From positions 1-64,000 of the IMG/VR virus record IMGVR_UViG_3300032304_001060: a stretch of DNA of 64,000 nt; one strand, given 5' to 3'. Shown piece after piece: positions 8,231-16,862 of this stretch. Under the pieces are notes generated by a model. That model was not told the DNA's origin and made no database searches. It saw only the letters and a program-made list of their open reading frames with translations. Both the position numbers and the translations under genes were made by a program. How positions within the stretch are numbered: the stretch's first letter is position 1; every line of letters starts with the position of its first letter. The DNA comes from a virus.

Positions 8231-8868
8231 ACGTCATGCACCTCCAATCCGTCTGTGACAGGCAAGGTATGCGCCTGGGTAGCACGTAATGCTCGTACTA
8301 CAACAGCAATTTCATTTTTCTTTTCATCAGTAAATGGATGGATTGATCCTTTGCGTCCATTGCAATCTTTGCACGCTGGACGTAAATTAGAAAGAACATG
8401 TGACCCACCTTTTGAAAGAGGGTGAACATGGTCCCACTGAACTACATCTAACTGTATTTCACAAATCCAACACTGGTTGTTGTACTGGTTGAGGATCTCG
8501 TCCAACACTGTTGCAGTTATTTTTTCAACATCAGAAGTCCAAAGAGCAGCACGTTTTTGACTGCGTCTAGCCTTGTTTAGTTTAACTCTATAAGCAGAAG
8601 TTTTAGATAACCCGTGAGTAGTCATTTGTGCTTTTACTACTTCGGTGTGGATACAACCACACGACGAAGTGTTACCATTTTTTACAGTGTATGATCGAAG
8701 CATTACAGAGGTACCGCAAGAGCATTCAAACCTTTGAAAACAACGATTCCGTCCATCTGGACGAACACGAAGTTCATAGTCTGTCGTTGCTGTTAGGCGG
8801 CCAAAAACAAGACCTGCTTCAATAAGCACAGGTTGTTTTCTCACAGCCACAATACTAGCAGAGGTCAT
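8218..8868 (-). CDS. HNH homing-type endonuclease
   Basis: The 216-residue protein has a C-terminal HNH domain: CWIC, then WDHVHPLSKGGSHVLSNL with the central His pair, then CKDCNGRKG. The two CxxC pairs should bind structural zinc and the DH/N residues form the beta-beta-alpha metal site. The N-terminal part contains another Cys cluster (FECSCGTSVML and SSCGC), probably a DNA-recognition zinc module. It starts inside the preceding stop (4-bp overlap) and ends 13 bp into the portal start. Free-standing HNH genes often invade phage structural operons, and this one lies 150 bp from the portal anomaly. The target site is unknown. Confidence 0.93.
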   Translation of the reverse strand: MTSASIVAVRKQPVLIEAGLVFGRLTATTDYELRVRPDGRNRCFQRFECSCGTSVMLRSYTVKNGNTSSCGCIHTEVVKAQMTTHGLSKTSAYRVKLNKARRSQKRAALWTSDVEKITATVLDEILNQYNNQCWICEIQLDVVQWDHVHPLSKGGSHVLSNLRPACKDCNGRKGSIHPFTDEKKNEIAVVVRALRATQAHTLPVTDGLEVHDVCLS

Positions 8869-9116
8869 TTGTCCTTCTTGCCGCTCTTCTTAACATCTTT
8901 TTTCTCTTCAAGATGTTTTGATTTTTCTTTATCTTGCTTCTTCTTTGCCATTGCAACCTTGCGTGTGGCTTCAGTTGTTTCTACAAACTGTCCACCAGAT
9001 TGAATGTACTTCTTATGCACCCAAGCGGATGCGCCAGGGTTTGGGTATGAGGAGTACTTAGCCCGCGCCATAGCAACAATGGTTGCATACAGTTTTGGGT
9101 TTGCTGGTTTTCTCAT
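8865..9116 (-). CDS. Small basic protein upstream of portal
   Basis: An 83-residue protein. The first 50 residues (MRKPANPKLYATIVAMARAK, then SAWVHKKYIQSGGQFV) form a conserved-looking phage domain I have seen near portal genes. The tail is almost all Lys/Glu/Asp and probably disordered or nucleic-acid binding. GGAGGAGAT precedes the ATG. No function is established; proximity suggests a role in head assembly or packaging. Confidence 0.75.
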   Translation of the reverse strand: MRKPANPKLYATIVAMARAKYSSYPNPGASAWVHKKYIQSGGQFVETTEATRKVAMAKKKQDKEKSKHLEEKKDVKKSGKKDK

Positions 9117-9132
9117 ATCTCCTCCAAAGATA

Positions 9133-9170
9133 GCCTTATTGCCCCCACACTAGTGTAGGGGCAATAAGGC
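9133..9170 (-). repeat. Long perfect-type hairpin between head genes
   Basis: An 18-bp inverted repeat (GCCTTATTGCCCCTACAC against GTGTGGGGGCAATAAGGC, one wobble pair) has a 2-nt centre. No T-run follows on either strand. It lies between the 131-aa protein and the small basic gene, so it may mark an mRNA processing or stability point, or be a protein-binding palindrome. Confidence 0.7.
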
Positions 9171-9182
9171 GTCAGTATTAAA

Positions 9183-9578
9183 TTAGTCGTTTACGACTGT
9201 TGCGTTTGGACGCTGCATGCGTCCGCCTGAACGAGCAACTGTCTCGATCTGAGCAGCAGAGTAATCGTTCATTGTGCCATGTGCGAACTCACCAAGGAAT
9301 GTTGGTGCTTCAACCCATGAGGCAGACCCAACGTGTGCACGCTCTGAAAGAGTTTCAGCAGCAGACTTCTGCCACACTGGTGCATTACGGTTTGGACGTC
9401 CTGGTGCAACTGCTGAACCAGACTGCATGCCCTTGATGAAATCATTAGGTACATCTGTGTCTGTAGCGACGCCCTCTTCAAAACGAAGTGGTCCGCGACG
9501 TGATTCGTTGCCTGCACCCTTCATCTCGTACATGTGTGGGGCACGCTCTGGAAAGCGAGGTGCTGGTGAAATTGTCAT
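9183..9578 (-). CDS. Hypothetical protein between terminase and portal
   Basis: A 131-residue protein rich in Pro, Arg and Gly with little predicted secondary structure at the start (SPAPRFPERAPHMYEMKGAG). A more ordered C-terminus follows, with APTFLGEFAHGTMNDYSAAQ. It has no catalytic motif, signal or membrane segment. Its position between terminase and portal suggests a virion or packaging accessory. AAGGAGTC precedes the ATG. A 78-bp gap separates it from the terminase stop and holds no gene. Confidence 0.7.
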   Translation of the reverse strand: MTISPAPRFPERAPHMYEMKGAGNESRRGPLRFEEGVATDTDVPNDFIKGMQSGSAVAPGRPNRNAPVWQKSAAETLSERAHVGSASWVEAPTFLGEFAHGTMNDYSAAQIETVARSGGRMQRPNATVVND

Positions 9579-9656
9579 ATTGACTCCTTAAGGATATTGG
9601 AAAGGCCTTTTCCTAGGCAATAGTTTCCACCCTTTTTGCTTGTTTGTGTGGTTGAA

Positions 9657-11243
9657 CTAGAAAAAAGGATTGCTAGAGGCTACTACTTCTGGCATCACTA
9701 AGTCTTGAGTAAGAGAGCATGCAATCGACAAAGAGTCTACAAAATCGTCGTGGGCGTAGTTTTCATCAGGGGCAGCGACTAAGAAGTTAGGTCCTTTGTA
9801 CTGGACTTCGGCATCCGTCATCTGTTGATAGAAACGCTTCCAGGTTCGAAGTCTGCGTGTTTTTGCATGGGCAGGCCACGCAAGCATCTTTCTCTGAATC
9901 AGCGCCTGTAGATGCTTCCATCGCTTGGACTGTTCAGAAGGACTAGAGGTTACTGGCATAACTTCGGCTCTAGGAAGAAGAAGTTTTAAACGTTGAGCAA
10001 CTGCGTCACCTACACCGTTAGCATCTACGCCAACAGCGAGTACATCGTAGTTACTGAGGAAGTTAACGATCTGGAAGTATTGTTCTTCCCAATCGTCTCC
10101 CTGCATCTCTAGCCAATTAAGAATACGGTGATCAAAGTAACCAAACTCGTCAGGACGATCCCAATCAACCCAAACCACAGTAACGACTGTAGAGTCAGTT
10201 TTACGAGCAGGGTCGATGCCGACAACGACTGGGGTTTTATGCCATACCTTAACCAGTTCTTGAGAAGTGTCGCCCAACTCATCCATAGCGCTCGAAGTAA
10301 TAAACATGCCTCTTTCAAGAAGCCATTTGCAGTTGTAGGACATTTGGAACTCATCTGATTCCTCACCGATGCGTAGCATCTCTTTCTTAATGAACTTCTC
10401 ATAGTTCGGGTTAATCTTGGAAACTTCTTTCCAGTCCCACTGGTAATGATTCTGACGATTGCCTCGTGTTGTTTGGCGTCGTCGATTCAGTTGGATTGAT
10501 TTGTAAAAGTTGTTCTTACTTGTAGTTGGAGTACCTGTCTTAACCATAGTTCCTGCGTAGTAAGCAAGCATAGGGCTAATAGATTTTGATACAACAAAGT
10601 CGTCAGCCTCCTGACATTCGTCGATGATAATGAGATGGAATGACTTAGATTCAATTTTGGCTCGTGGGTTTGCCGTCATCATTGTGATGGTGGAACCTGA
10701 TTTCTTTAACTTAATTTGGCGTGTTACACCACCCACACGGATAGCGGCGTCATCAATTTCAGCATCGCCCATAATCTCTACAGCCCGCTCAGAGGTAAGG
10801 CGGTTAACAGTTCTGCCATACAATGTTTCGGCCTGTGTCTCTGTAGGCGCAAATAGACCTACCCATAGACCGTCTTTAAATTTACCGAGAAGATCGGGGT
10901 ATAACTTTGCAAGACGTGGCAAAAGCACCATGAGTGTTGACACGGTGTCTGCAACAATCTCTGACTTACCTGACTGACGAGCAGCAAGTGCTGTGATCTC
11001 TTCACCGTCGTTGATGATCACAGACTCCATGATGCGACGAGCCAGTGGCTTTTGATACGGGTGAAGATCATGCCCCACAAGAACCTTGAGGAAGTCCATC
11101 ATCTTATCGATTAACTTGTCGACGAATTGCTGCGACAGTTCATCAAGTTGTTCGTCAACTGGATCATCAACAGGCTTTTCGTCATGCTGATAAAATTCGG
11201 GATTTATCTCCTCAAATTGATCTTGATCAAACTCAGTTTCCAT
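9657..11243 (-). CDS. terL: Terminase large subunit
   Basis: The 528-residue packaging motor has an N-terminal ATPase with Walker A AARQSGKSE (87-95) and Walker B LIIIDECQEAD (204-214, catalytic Glu 209). A GTPTTSKN coupling motif lies near 237. The C-terminal RNase H-fold nuclease shows Asp 344 in GIDPARKTDST, Asp 407 in VDANGVGD and the acidic cluster HDDFVDS near 499-503, as expected for metal-dependent headful or cos cleavage. The length is normal. It docks on the portal and drives DNA into the prohead. No small terminase is recognised; one of the small upstream genes may fill that role. The start follows the previous stop directly (TAAATG), suggesting coupling. Confidence 0.96.
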   Translation of the reverse strand: METEFDQDQFEEINPEFYQHDEKPVDDPVDEQLDELSQQFVDKLIDKMMDFLKVLVGHDLHPYQKPLARRIMESVIINDGEEITALAARQSGKSEIVADTVSTLMVLLPRLAKLYPDLLGKFKDGLWVGLFAPTETQAETLYGRTVNRLTSERAVEIMGDAEIDDAAIRVGGVTRQIKLKKSGSTITMMTANPRAKIESKSFHLIIIDECQEADDFVVSKSISPMLAYYAGTMVKTGTPTTSKNNFYKSIQLNRRRQTTRGNRQNHYQWDWKEVSKINPNYEKFIKKEMLRIGEESDEFQMSYNCKWLLERGMFITSSAMDELGDTSQELVKVWHKTPVVVGIDPARKTDSTVVTVVWVDWDRPDEFGYFDHRILNWLEMQGDDWEEQYFQIVNFLSNYDVLAVGVDANGVGDAVAQRLKLLLPRAEVMPVTSSPSEQSKRWKHLQALIQRKMLAWPAHAKTRRLRTWKRFYQQMTDAEVQYKGPNFLVAAPDENYAHDDFVDSLSIACSLTQDLVMPEVVASSNPFF

Positions 11244-11474
11244 TTATGAACGTTTCTTTAGTTCTTTCGCAATCGCATAGAACGCTTCTGCGCCCATGAG
11301 TAGTTCGTCAAGATCGGCGTCACTCTGATGTTTTTGCCACCTTGTCAAGTTCTTGCCCAATATAAACATCGACTGCTCCATCCATAAGATCAAATCTGGA
11401 GTAGATATCTTGGCGACCCGCTTCTCCACCCGTGTCTGGGGCTGGAGTCCATCCTGCTTCTTCCGTAAAATCAT
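11244..11474 (-). CDS. Small protein preceding terminase (overlapping gene)
   Basis: A 76-residue basic protein with a helical C-terminal part (TPDLILWMEQSMFILGKNLT, then LDELLMGAEAFYAIAKELKK). This resembles a small family found just upstream of large terminase genes in actinophages, so it is a small-terminase or terminase-accessory candidate. Its first 155 bp overlap the neighbouring 132-aa gene in another frame, and both frames look coding. The start is uncertain: the first ATG has no clear ribosome site, and a GTG at codon 16 is also possible. Confidence 0.65.
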   Translation of the reverse strand: MILRKKQDGLQPQTRVEKRVAKISTPDLILWMEQSMFILGKNLTRWQKHQSDADLDELLMGAEAFYAIAKELKKRS

Positions 11475-11718
11475 CGTATGTCACATCCCGTCTTTCTAGT
11501 GCGCCGTTTAATGCTTCTTCTTCGTTCTTCATTCCGCTCCACTTACCTAGTACTAGTGCATGATAATTGGGCAATCGTACTATGAAAGGTTCAGAAGTTC
11601 TATAAGGCTCTTCAATTTCTTGTGTCCATCCCTTAACGACAACCTTAGTGCCCCAATCGTAAGGGAACTTGGTGTACTGGATGAAATGATTTGGTCCGAT
11701 GTTGTGTACCTTGGGCAT
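11320..11718 (-). CDS. Hypothetical virion-region protein
   Basis: A 132-residue protein starting MPKVHNIGPNHFIQYTKFPY. ATG at 11718 lies 1 nt after the upstream stop (TGACATG), so translation is coupled; a longer frame reaching into the upstream gene is less likely. It has beta-like stretches (GTKVVVKGW, EPFIVRLPNYHALVLGKWSG) and an acidic C-terminus. Its last 50 codons share DNA with the next gene in another frame. I do not recognise it. Confidence 0.65.
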   Translation of the reverse strand: MPKVHNIGPNHFIQYTKFPYDWGTKVVVKGWTQEIEEPYRTSEPFIVRLPNYHALVLGKWSGMKNEEEALNGALERRDVTYDDFTEEAGWTPAPDTGGEAGRQDIYSRFDLMDGAVDVYIGQELDKVAKTSE

Positions 11719-11719
11719 G

Positions 11720-12349
11720 TCACGGTTTCTTTGGTTTAGGGGGCTTTCCTGGTCGACCCTTAGATTGTACTTGAGTTGCACGTGCAATGCGATAGAAAGC
11801 CCTACGTGCAACAGCCGAGATTCCAGCAACATCTGCTGGTCCACGAGGCTTGGAGTCTAAGTAACTATAGATGTAGCGGCCCTTAGATACGCGGGCCTTA
11901 AATGCTTGCCACTCATTTGGATTGACGTGGTAGTAGTTGTAGAAGGTTCCATCACGGAATACAACTGTAATTTTTTTATCGGCCTTATCGTAGCCAGCCG
12001 CCACTGTTCGTGGACGTTCAGGATTGATCGTAGAGGTTGGGACTAAGGTTAGTTCTGCTGGTGACTCATCTTCCATATCTGGAATATCACCATAATTTTC
12101 AAACTGCTCGCCCGTTGTTGGGTCGTAATACTCAAGGGTGCTCTTGTCATCAATAAGAGAAATGATCTCATCAAACTCGCCGTAAGACGCAGCGGCTGGA
12201 ACGCCACCAAAATCGGGGCCTGTAATCTTTGCTATGCCAGATAGTTGCCTTGGACCAAACTGGTTACCGATAGCACGGTTTAGTTCGTCCGCAGACGGTG
12301 CAGTTCTCTTTTGACCACGAGCGGCTGCACCGCCTAACGGACGTACCAT
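11720..12349 (-). CDS. KTSC-domain protein
   Basis: A 209-residue protein whose residues about 105-175 match the KTSC domain. They read STINPERPRTVAAGYDK, then ITVVFRDGTFYNYYHVNP, then KGRYIYSYLD, ending near RGPAD. KTSC domains are small beta domains attached to phage and lysyl-tRNA synthetase-like proteins; their function is unclear. The N-terminus is basic and Ala/Gly-rich and the C-terminus is Lys/Pro-rich (RPGKPPKPKKP), so both may be flexible. It sits in the head-gene region, which suggests a minor virion or packaging role. Confidence 0.8.
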   Translation of the reverse strand: MVRPLGGAAARGQKRTAPSADELNRAIGNQFGPRQLSGIAKITGPDFGGVPAAASYGEFDEIISLIDDKSTLEYYDPTTGEQFENYGDIPDMEDESPAELTLVPTSTINPERPRTVAAGYDKADKKITVVFRDGTFYNYYHVNPNEWQAFKARVSKGRYIYSYLDSKPRGPADVAGISAVARRAFYRIARATQVQSKGRPGKPPKPKKP

Positions 12350-12363
12350 GTTTTAACTCCTAA

Positions 12364-13059
12364 TTAGGATGCTGTTGCCCAAGGTGTGATTGTCACTGCT
12401 GCACCTGGTGCTGTGTTGTTTGCACCTGCTGCAATTGACTGTACTCGGATTGTTCCTGCTGTACCGCCAAGAGTTGCAGTTGCGTTGATACCTGTTGTGT
12501 TTGCAACAGTAAAGCCTGAACCAGAAACTGTAATCTGGTTTGAGGCAACTGCTGTAACCGTAAATGTACCAATTGCGTATGCTGGAAGGTTTACTGGGTT
12601 TGCTCCAGCAGGTGTTCCTGCAACAAGGGTGACTTTAGTTCCAACTGGGTAGTTGGTGTTTGCACTGGTTGCATAGATGTTTGCAACTGTTGCGCTTGTA
12701 GCATCGAAGCGAGTAATGTCTGTACGAGCATTTGCTGCTGCATTTGCGGTTGTTACTACCAATGAAGCATCCTTCATTGCATCTTGTGCAAGTGCTGTTG
12801 TAAGTCCAAGTACTGAAGGTACGAGTACGTAGTCAACTGCATCTCCTGCTACATCTTCACCAGCAGAGTTTGCTGTGAATTGTGGGTATCCGCCCCATCC
12901 TGAAAGAGCGATGATGTGGTTATCTGCTTCTGGGTCTAGACGACCTGCTGTTGTGTCTGGGCGAGCATCGTTTGGTTGAATAGGGAAGTTTCCCCATACA
13001 AAGTCAATTGCGACCTCTCCTGCGGAATCTAGGAGATTCCCGTTGTTATTAGTAGCCAT
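12364..13059 (-). CDS. Ala/Thr-rich virion protein with PASTA-like motif
   Basis: The 231-residue protein has a PASTA-like helix-strand unit at about 79-105 (VPSVLGLTTALAQDAMKDAS, then LVVTTA). PASTA modules bind cell-wall or beta-lactam-type ligands in bacteria and also appear in phage surface proteins. The C-terminal half is Ala/Thr/Gly-rich beta sequence (PVGTKVTLVAGTPAGANPVN, then IGTFTVTAVASNQITVSGSG), as in phage decoration proteins. No signal peptide is present. Its start overlaps the preceding gene by 11 bp. Likely an exposed head or tail protein. Confidence 0.7.
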   Translation of the reverse strand: MATNNNGNLLDSAGEVAIDFVWGNFPIQPNDARPDTTAGRLDPEADNHIIALSGWGGYPQFTANSAGEDVAGDAVDYVLVPSVLGLTTALAQDAMKDASLVVTTANAAANARTDITRFDATSATVANIYATSANTNYPVGTKVTLVAGTPAGANPVNLPAYAIGTFTVTAVASNQITVSGSGFTVANTTGINATATLGGTAGTIRVQSIAAGANNTAPGAAVTITPWATAS

Positions 13060-13291
13060 TTATTTCCTCACAATCATGATTGGTTAGTTCAGTCTCTAAA
13101 AGTACTTCTTCGCAAGCCCTGCATTTGAAGAAGCGTACATCGTCTAATCCAACGTGTAAGGAATCCGAGTGTTGATCGCCGAAATCCATCTGAGGTTGGG
13201 CTAGAACTTCAGGCGGAAACGGTCCTCTAGGACTGTGCGCTCCCGATGGTACAGTATGACCCTGCACCGCGAACTTGCGAATTAACTTCAT
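13049..13291 (-). CDS. Small zinc-finger-like protein
   Basis: An 80-residue protein with one C-terminal Cys/His cluster, FFKCRACEEVLLETELTNHDC, giving CxxC followed by H-x-C, compatible with one zinc ion. The N-terminal half is Pro-rich (SGAHSPRGPFPPEVLAQPQ). It overlaps both neighbours by 4 and 11 bp. Unrecognised; small zinc proteins are scattered through this late operon. Confidence 0.65.
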   Translation of the reverse strand: MKLIRKFAVQGHTVPSGAHSPRGPFPPEVLAQPQMDFGDQHSDSLHVGLDDVRFFKCRACEEVLLETELTNHDCEEINGY

Positions 13292-13566
13292 TCTTTTTCA
13301 GACTTTTTAGCAGCCTTTTTTACTGGAGTAGGTTTTACAGACTCTTCAACAACTGCCTCTGCCTCTTCAAAAATTGGCTCTGGTGTTGAGAGTTTCTCCA
13401 GCATCGATTCTTCAGCAATCTCCATAGACTCAGTGATCTTAAGGAGACCTGCTTTACGCTGTGGCTCTAAAAAGCGTGGCAAATCTTTACCACAATAAAA
13501 GATTGATTTATTCTTTGTAATTTTATACTCAAAGAGAGCATCATTAATGCAGTTAGCGCACTTCAT
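13288..13566 (-). CDS. Small Cys-containing acidic protein
   Basis: A 92-residue protein that opens MKCANCINDALFEYKITKNK and has another Cys in IFYCGKDLPRF, a possible zinc ribbon. The rest is acidic (IFEEAEAVVEESVKP) and ends in a basic tail (KKAAKKSEKE). It overlaps the next gene by 4 bp. Unrecognised. The first half may resemble a nucleic-acid-binding ribbon, but no family can be named. Confidence 0.65.
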   Translation of the reverse strand: MKCANCINDALFEYKITKNKSIFYCGKDLPRFLEPQRKAGLLKITESMEIAEESMLEKLSTPEPIFEEAEAVVEESVKPTPVKKAAKKSEKE

Positions 13567-13574
13567 GGGGACTA

Positions 13575-13904
13575 CTAACGCTTTTTACGCTTTGGCTTTG
13601 TTCCAGGAGCAGTTGGGCTCTTGGACTTCTTTGGGTAAGCCTTCGTGTGCTTTACTGGGATTGTTGTGGTTTTTTCCATTTGTGGTTCCTCCGTTGTCGG
13701 TTCTTGTGTAGGTGTAGTAGGTGGTGTCGAGGCATCAAAAGGTAGTTGATCTTGAACCCAGCGTCCGCTCGTATTAGGTTTTTCTGGTTGCTCTTTTGCC
13801 TTATCGTGTGCATCAAAAAATTGTTGTGCCCTAAATGGTAACTCAATATTCGGAATGTGAGCCCGCTTGCCCATCCATGGCGCAAAACTCTCCGTCGTTA
13901 TCAT
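13575..13904 (-). CDS. Hypothetical protein with Pro/Thr-rich linker
   Basis: A 109-residue protein: a folded-looking N-terminus (SFAPWMGKRAHIPNIELPFR), then a Pro/Thr linker (DASTPPTTPTQEPTTEEP) and a strongly basic C-terminus (PGTKPKRKKR). It overlaps the preceding membrane protein gene by 4 bp. The build suggests a tethered structural or DNA-binding accessory protein. No family recognised. Confidence 0.6.
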   Translation of the reverse strand: MITTESFAPWMGKRAHIPNIELPFRAQQFFDAHDKAKEQPEKPNTSGRWVQDQLPFDASTPPTTPTQEPTTEEPQMEKTTTIPVKHTKAYPKKSKSPTAPGTKPKRKKR

Positions 13905-14275
13905 GGCTCTATCTTCTCGTACTCTTCTTCAGATTGTGAGGTATTCGTCAAGCAATTCTCGATAGCGATCAGGCGCTCACCCATCTCAACGAAGGCCTCC
14001 ATCAACTTCTCTTGGTTTTGGTAGAGTTTATCTACTACGTCCTTCGTTGACCTGCCGCCGTTATTACTAAGTTCACCGTCAAGTTTGTTGAGTCGCTCCA
14101 TCACACCTGGAGTGGCGTCACGTCCTGGCTCTTCTGGCTCACCCTCCCAGTCCCGCATGAAGCGTTCCATCCACTGCATGAAACGCTTAAGTTTTTTATA
14201 GAGGGGACTCAAGAGGACTCCTAAACTAATGAGAGCACCAGCGACAATGCCGAGGGTTGTAAAGAACGTTGTCAC
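13901..14275 (-). CDS. Single-span membrane protein, possible lysis accessory
   Basis: A 124-residue protein with one N-terminal hydrophobic helix (FFTTLGIVAGALISLGVLLS) followed by a basic stretch (YKKLKRFMQWMERFMRDW) and a long acidic helical domain. This is the layout of phage proteins encoded next to holins, which may act as holin partners or anchor a coiled coil at the membrane. It lies directly after two small hydrophobic proteins in transcription order. Lysis role is inferred. Confidence 0.65.
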   Translation of the reverse strand: MTTFFTTLGIVAGALISLGVLLSPLYKKLKRFMQWMERFMRDWEGEPEEPGRDATPGVMERLNKLDGELSNNGGRSTKDVVDKLYQNQEKLMEAFVEMGERLIAIENCLTNTSQSEEEYEKIEP

Positions 14276-14291
14276 TGGTGCTCTCTCTTAA

Positions 14292-14486
14292 TTACTTCTT
14301 TGAACCAAAGCCGTATGATGGGTCTTTTGGATTAATGAACTTTGCTGCTGGACCGATGATGCCTGCGATAAACGCATTCAACAGAGTCTTTGGGTCAGTA
14401 ACTCCACTCATGTAGAGTGCAGCAACTGCCGCAGCACTTGCACGAAGCCAAGTTGCTCCTGCAGCCTTTAGTACGTTGATATCCAT
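14292..14486 (-). CDS. Holin candidate, small membrane protein
   Basis: A 64-residue protein with two hydrophobic stretches (WLRASAAAVAALYMSGV and ALLNAFIAGIIGPAAKFI-like, with short polar ends). The C-terminus is polar, DPSYGFGSKK. Size, small-residue-rich helices and neighbouring membrane genes fit a holin that would let the endolysin reach the wall. AGGAG lies 6 nt before the ATG. A second, larger candidate lies at 18075-18407. Confidence 0.6.
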   Translation of the reverse strand: MDINVLKAAGATWLRASAAAVAALYMSGVTDPKTLLNAFIAGIIGPAAKFINPKDPSYGFGSKK

Positions 14487-14527
14487 ATTTCTCCTAACAA
14501 GATGCCCTTCTCAGGGAAAATAATCCC

Positions 14528-14692
14528 TTATTCGTCTCGATTACGCAGCGGATACGTGATCAACCATGCGGCAAGAGTGCAGAGAATTGCATATCCCACT
14601 ACGGTTTTGGCACTTCCATCAAGAACAACCCAGGCAATAAACATGCCGAGGAGAGTCCATAGTTGGTCAACCATATCTTTTAGTACCTTCAT
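14528..14692 (-). CDS. Small two-span membrane protein, possible holin
   Basis: A 54-residue frame starts at ATG 14692 inside the stop of the preceding secreted-protein gene (ATGA overlap). It reads [20 protein letters not shown], a VVLDGSAK turn, a second hydrophobic stretch [17 protein letters not shown] and a charged end RNRDE. Two helices with charged termini match class II holins. With the two following membrane genes it may form a membrane or lysis cassette. Confidence 0.6.
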   Translation of the reverse strand: MKVLKDMVDQLWTLLGMFIAWVVLDGSAKTVVGYAILCTLAAWLITYPLRNRDE

Positions 14693-16818
14693 TGATTTTC
14701 CCTTCGTCCTGCATTTGAGTTCCCGCTACTACTTCCCCCTGTAGATGAACTTGATGTTGTGGTCGCAGCCGTGGCTGCTGCACTAATCGCAGCACCTGCA
14801 GCAACAACTGTTGCAACGACTGCCTTTGTTGATTCTTCACGTTCTTCTTCAGACATGTCAGCACCGATACTGCCTAATGCAAGGAGCGCCTGTGCTGGGT
14901 CTGAAAATATTTCGCCAATAAGTTCTGCTGGATTCTCCAGCAATGTTAAGGCCTCGGCTACCTCTGCGGTGATAACAACTGCATTACCATTCTCATCAGT
15001 ACGCACATCGACAGGCGTCTCAGGTGGCAAATCTGCGTAAGTAAGACCTGCTGCCTGTATATCAGCGGCAGTAACTGCTATACCCTCTGAGAGCGCTTCA
15101 GCGATCAGCGCTGTAGCCACAATCTCTTTCTCCTCTTCAGTGAGTTTTCCATCTGCTAAGGCATCAGTCACTGCTTCGTCTACGGTAGGCTCTTCCTCTA
15201 CAGTAGGAGGTTCAGATGGAGACGGTTCAGGATCAGGTTCAGGAGTTGGTTCAGGCTCTGGCTCTGGCTCAGGAGAAGGTTCAGGAGTTGGCTCAGGCTC
15301 AGGCTCAGGTTCTGGGGTTGGTGATGGCTCAGGTTCAGGCGATGGCTCAGGTTCAGGCGATGGCTCAGGATCTGGAGTTGGCTCTGGCTCAGGACTTGGC
15401 TCTGGCTCAGGAGAAGGCTCAGGAGAAGGCTCAGGTGTCGGCGTTGGTTCAGGCTGAGGAGAAGGTTGAGGTTCTGGAGTCGGGGTGGGTTCAGGACGAA
15501 CTACCTCTGGGACCGTTGTGGTACTAGGCGATGGACTTGGGTCAGGTGTTGGCGTTGGGGTTGGGTCTGGGATTTGTGTTTGGGTGGGTTGTGGGCTGGG
15601 TTCAGCAGTCGCCGTCGAAGTCTCAGAAGGTTCAGGAGAAGGAGAACTGGTTGCAGTTGGACTCTCGGAAGGCTCAGGAACGATCACTGGCGGCGTTGGG
15701 TCAGAAAGAAGAGTAGTTACTTCGTTAGACCAGACAGAATATAAAGGCGCTGTGTCGTGGTCTGATCGAAGTCTGAAGGTGTAATCTTTATCCCATCCAC
15801 CAGTGCTAGAAAATAGTTGTGGGCTTAATACGATCGAAGTCGTGGTTGATGCAACTGCCCAACCAGCATTCCCTGGAATTGACCAAAAGACAGCGTAGCG
15901 TTCTGGGATCAAGCCAGCAGTAGGAGAATCCCAAATAAGAATTACTGTTCCGCTCTCTACTGATGCTACAAGGTTAGATGGGGGATTAATTGTTAATGCT
16001 GGGAAAGAAGACAGCACTTGTTGGGCCGCAATAAGTTCGGCTTGTTTTTGCTGCAGTACTGCAACTAGCCCTTGGTCATAAGAGGTATACGCAGGGGTAA
16101 CAGTTGTTATATTTGTTACAAGGCTAACGTTGTCAATGCTTCCAGCAAAGTTACCGTTCCAGTAACCGCTGTCTGCTAAACGAAACCCAATGTCCCAACG
16201 TACCGCGGCGTCTGGCAAATCATATGTAGTTGTAAAGTTGGTCCAGCCAAACACATCACTACGATTACGTGTGTCATAGTAGTTTAATCGTGTTCCATTA
16301 GCCGAGTAGGTACGAAACTCTACTCGATACATATCAGCCTGTAGCCTTTGCCCATCATTAAAGTTGTTGTTCGACATGTCGTAGGAAAAAGTGACTTGTC
16401 TAGTTGGACTTGGAAAAGTGCCTGTTTGAAGCATGAAGTTGCCGTAGTTATAAGACCCAATAAGAACGCCGTTGTAAACTCTGGCAATACTGGAGTTCAG
16501 AATTGTGCTGCCATCTCCCATACCGATGCTTGACCAAGCGGAAGCGTCATCAAAAGTACCATTAACAACAACGTTACCTTGCCCACTAGCAGTTACTGTC
16601 TCGTGATAAACAGCGCTCTCTTTCACTGCTAGTTGAGCAGTTGCAACAGCAGACTCTGCTAAAAGAACGGCATTCTGGGCAGCAGCAAACTCAGCGTTAT
16701 ACTCAGCAAGAGTATACGACTGGCTTAGTGAAGCAGATGCTGGTGTTGGAAATAGTAATGGGAAAAAAGCGGAGTATGTTAGAACGATTAGTGCTGCGGA
16801 TAGACGCAGTTTTCTCAA
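14689..16818 (-). CDS. Secreted multidomain protein with Pro-rich spacer
   Basis: The 709-residue product starts at TTG (GAGGGG site 5 nt upstream) and has a signal peptide ([20 protein letters not shown], cleavage near ASASLS). A helical region follows, then a jelly-roll-like domain around residues 85-235 containing [19 protein letters not shown], typical of carbohydrate-binding modules. A fibronectin III-like domain spans about 280-370 ([20 protein letters not shown]). About 180 residues of PEPSPEP/PTPEP repeats act as a wall-spanning spacer, and an acidic C-terminal domain ends with a Ser/Thr/Gly tail. It is likely exported and surface-bound, so it could be a cell-wall or lysogenic-conversion factor; a virion role is possible. 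Confidence 0.8.
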   Translation of the reverse strand: MRKLRLSAALIVLTYSAFFPLLFPTPASASLSQSYTLAEYNAEFAAAQNAVLLAESAVATAQLAVKESAVYHETVTASGQGNVVVNGTFDDASAWSSIGMGDGSTILNSSIARVYNGVLIGSYNYGNFMLQTGTFPSPTRQVTFSYDMSNNNFNDGQRLQADMYRVEFRTYSANGTRLNYYDTRNRSDVFGWTNFTTTYDLPDAAVRWDIGFRLADSGYWNGNFAGSIDNVSLVTNITTVTPAYTSYDQGLVAVLQQKQAELIAAQQVLSSFPALTINPPSNLVASVESGTVILIWDSPTAGLIPERYAVFWSIPGNAGWAVASTTTSIVLSPQLFSSTGGWDKDYTFRLRSDHDTAPLYSVWSNEVTTLLSDPTPPVIVPEPSESPTATSSPSPEPSETSTATAEPSPQPTQTQIPDPTPTPTPDPSPSPSTTTVPEVVRPEPTPTPEPQPSPQPEPTPTPEPSPEPSPEPEPSPEPEPTPDPEPSPEPEPSPEPEPSPTPEPEPEPEPTPEPSPEPEPEPEPTPEPDPEPSPSEPPTVEEEPTVDEAVTDALADGKLTEEEKEIVATALIAEALSEGIAVTAADIQAAGLTYADLPPETPVDVRTDENGNAVVITAEVAEALTLLENPAELIGEIFSDPAQALLALGSIGADMSEEEREESTKAVVATVVAAGAAISAAATAATTTSSSSTGGSSSGNSNAGRRENQ

Positions 16819-16862
16819 GTGTTCCCCTCGGAATACTTTAATGCCCTCTTCTAGAAGTTAGA

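Noticed and set aside
15140-15784. Plus-strand Gly-Ser/Gln-Ala repeat open frames
   Set aside because: They are antisense shadows of the PEPSPEP repeats of the secreted protein.
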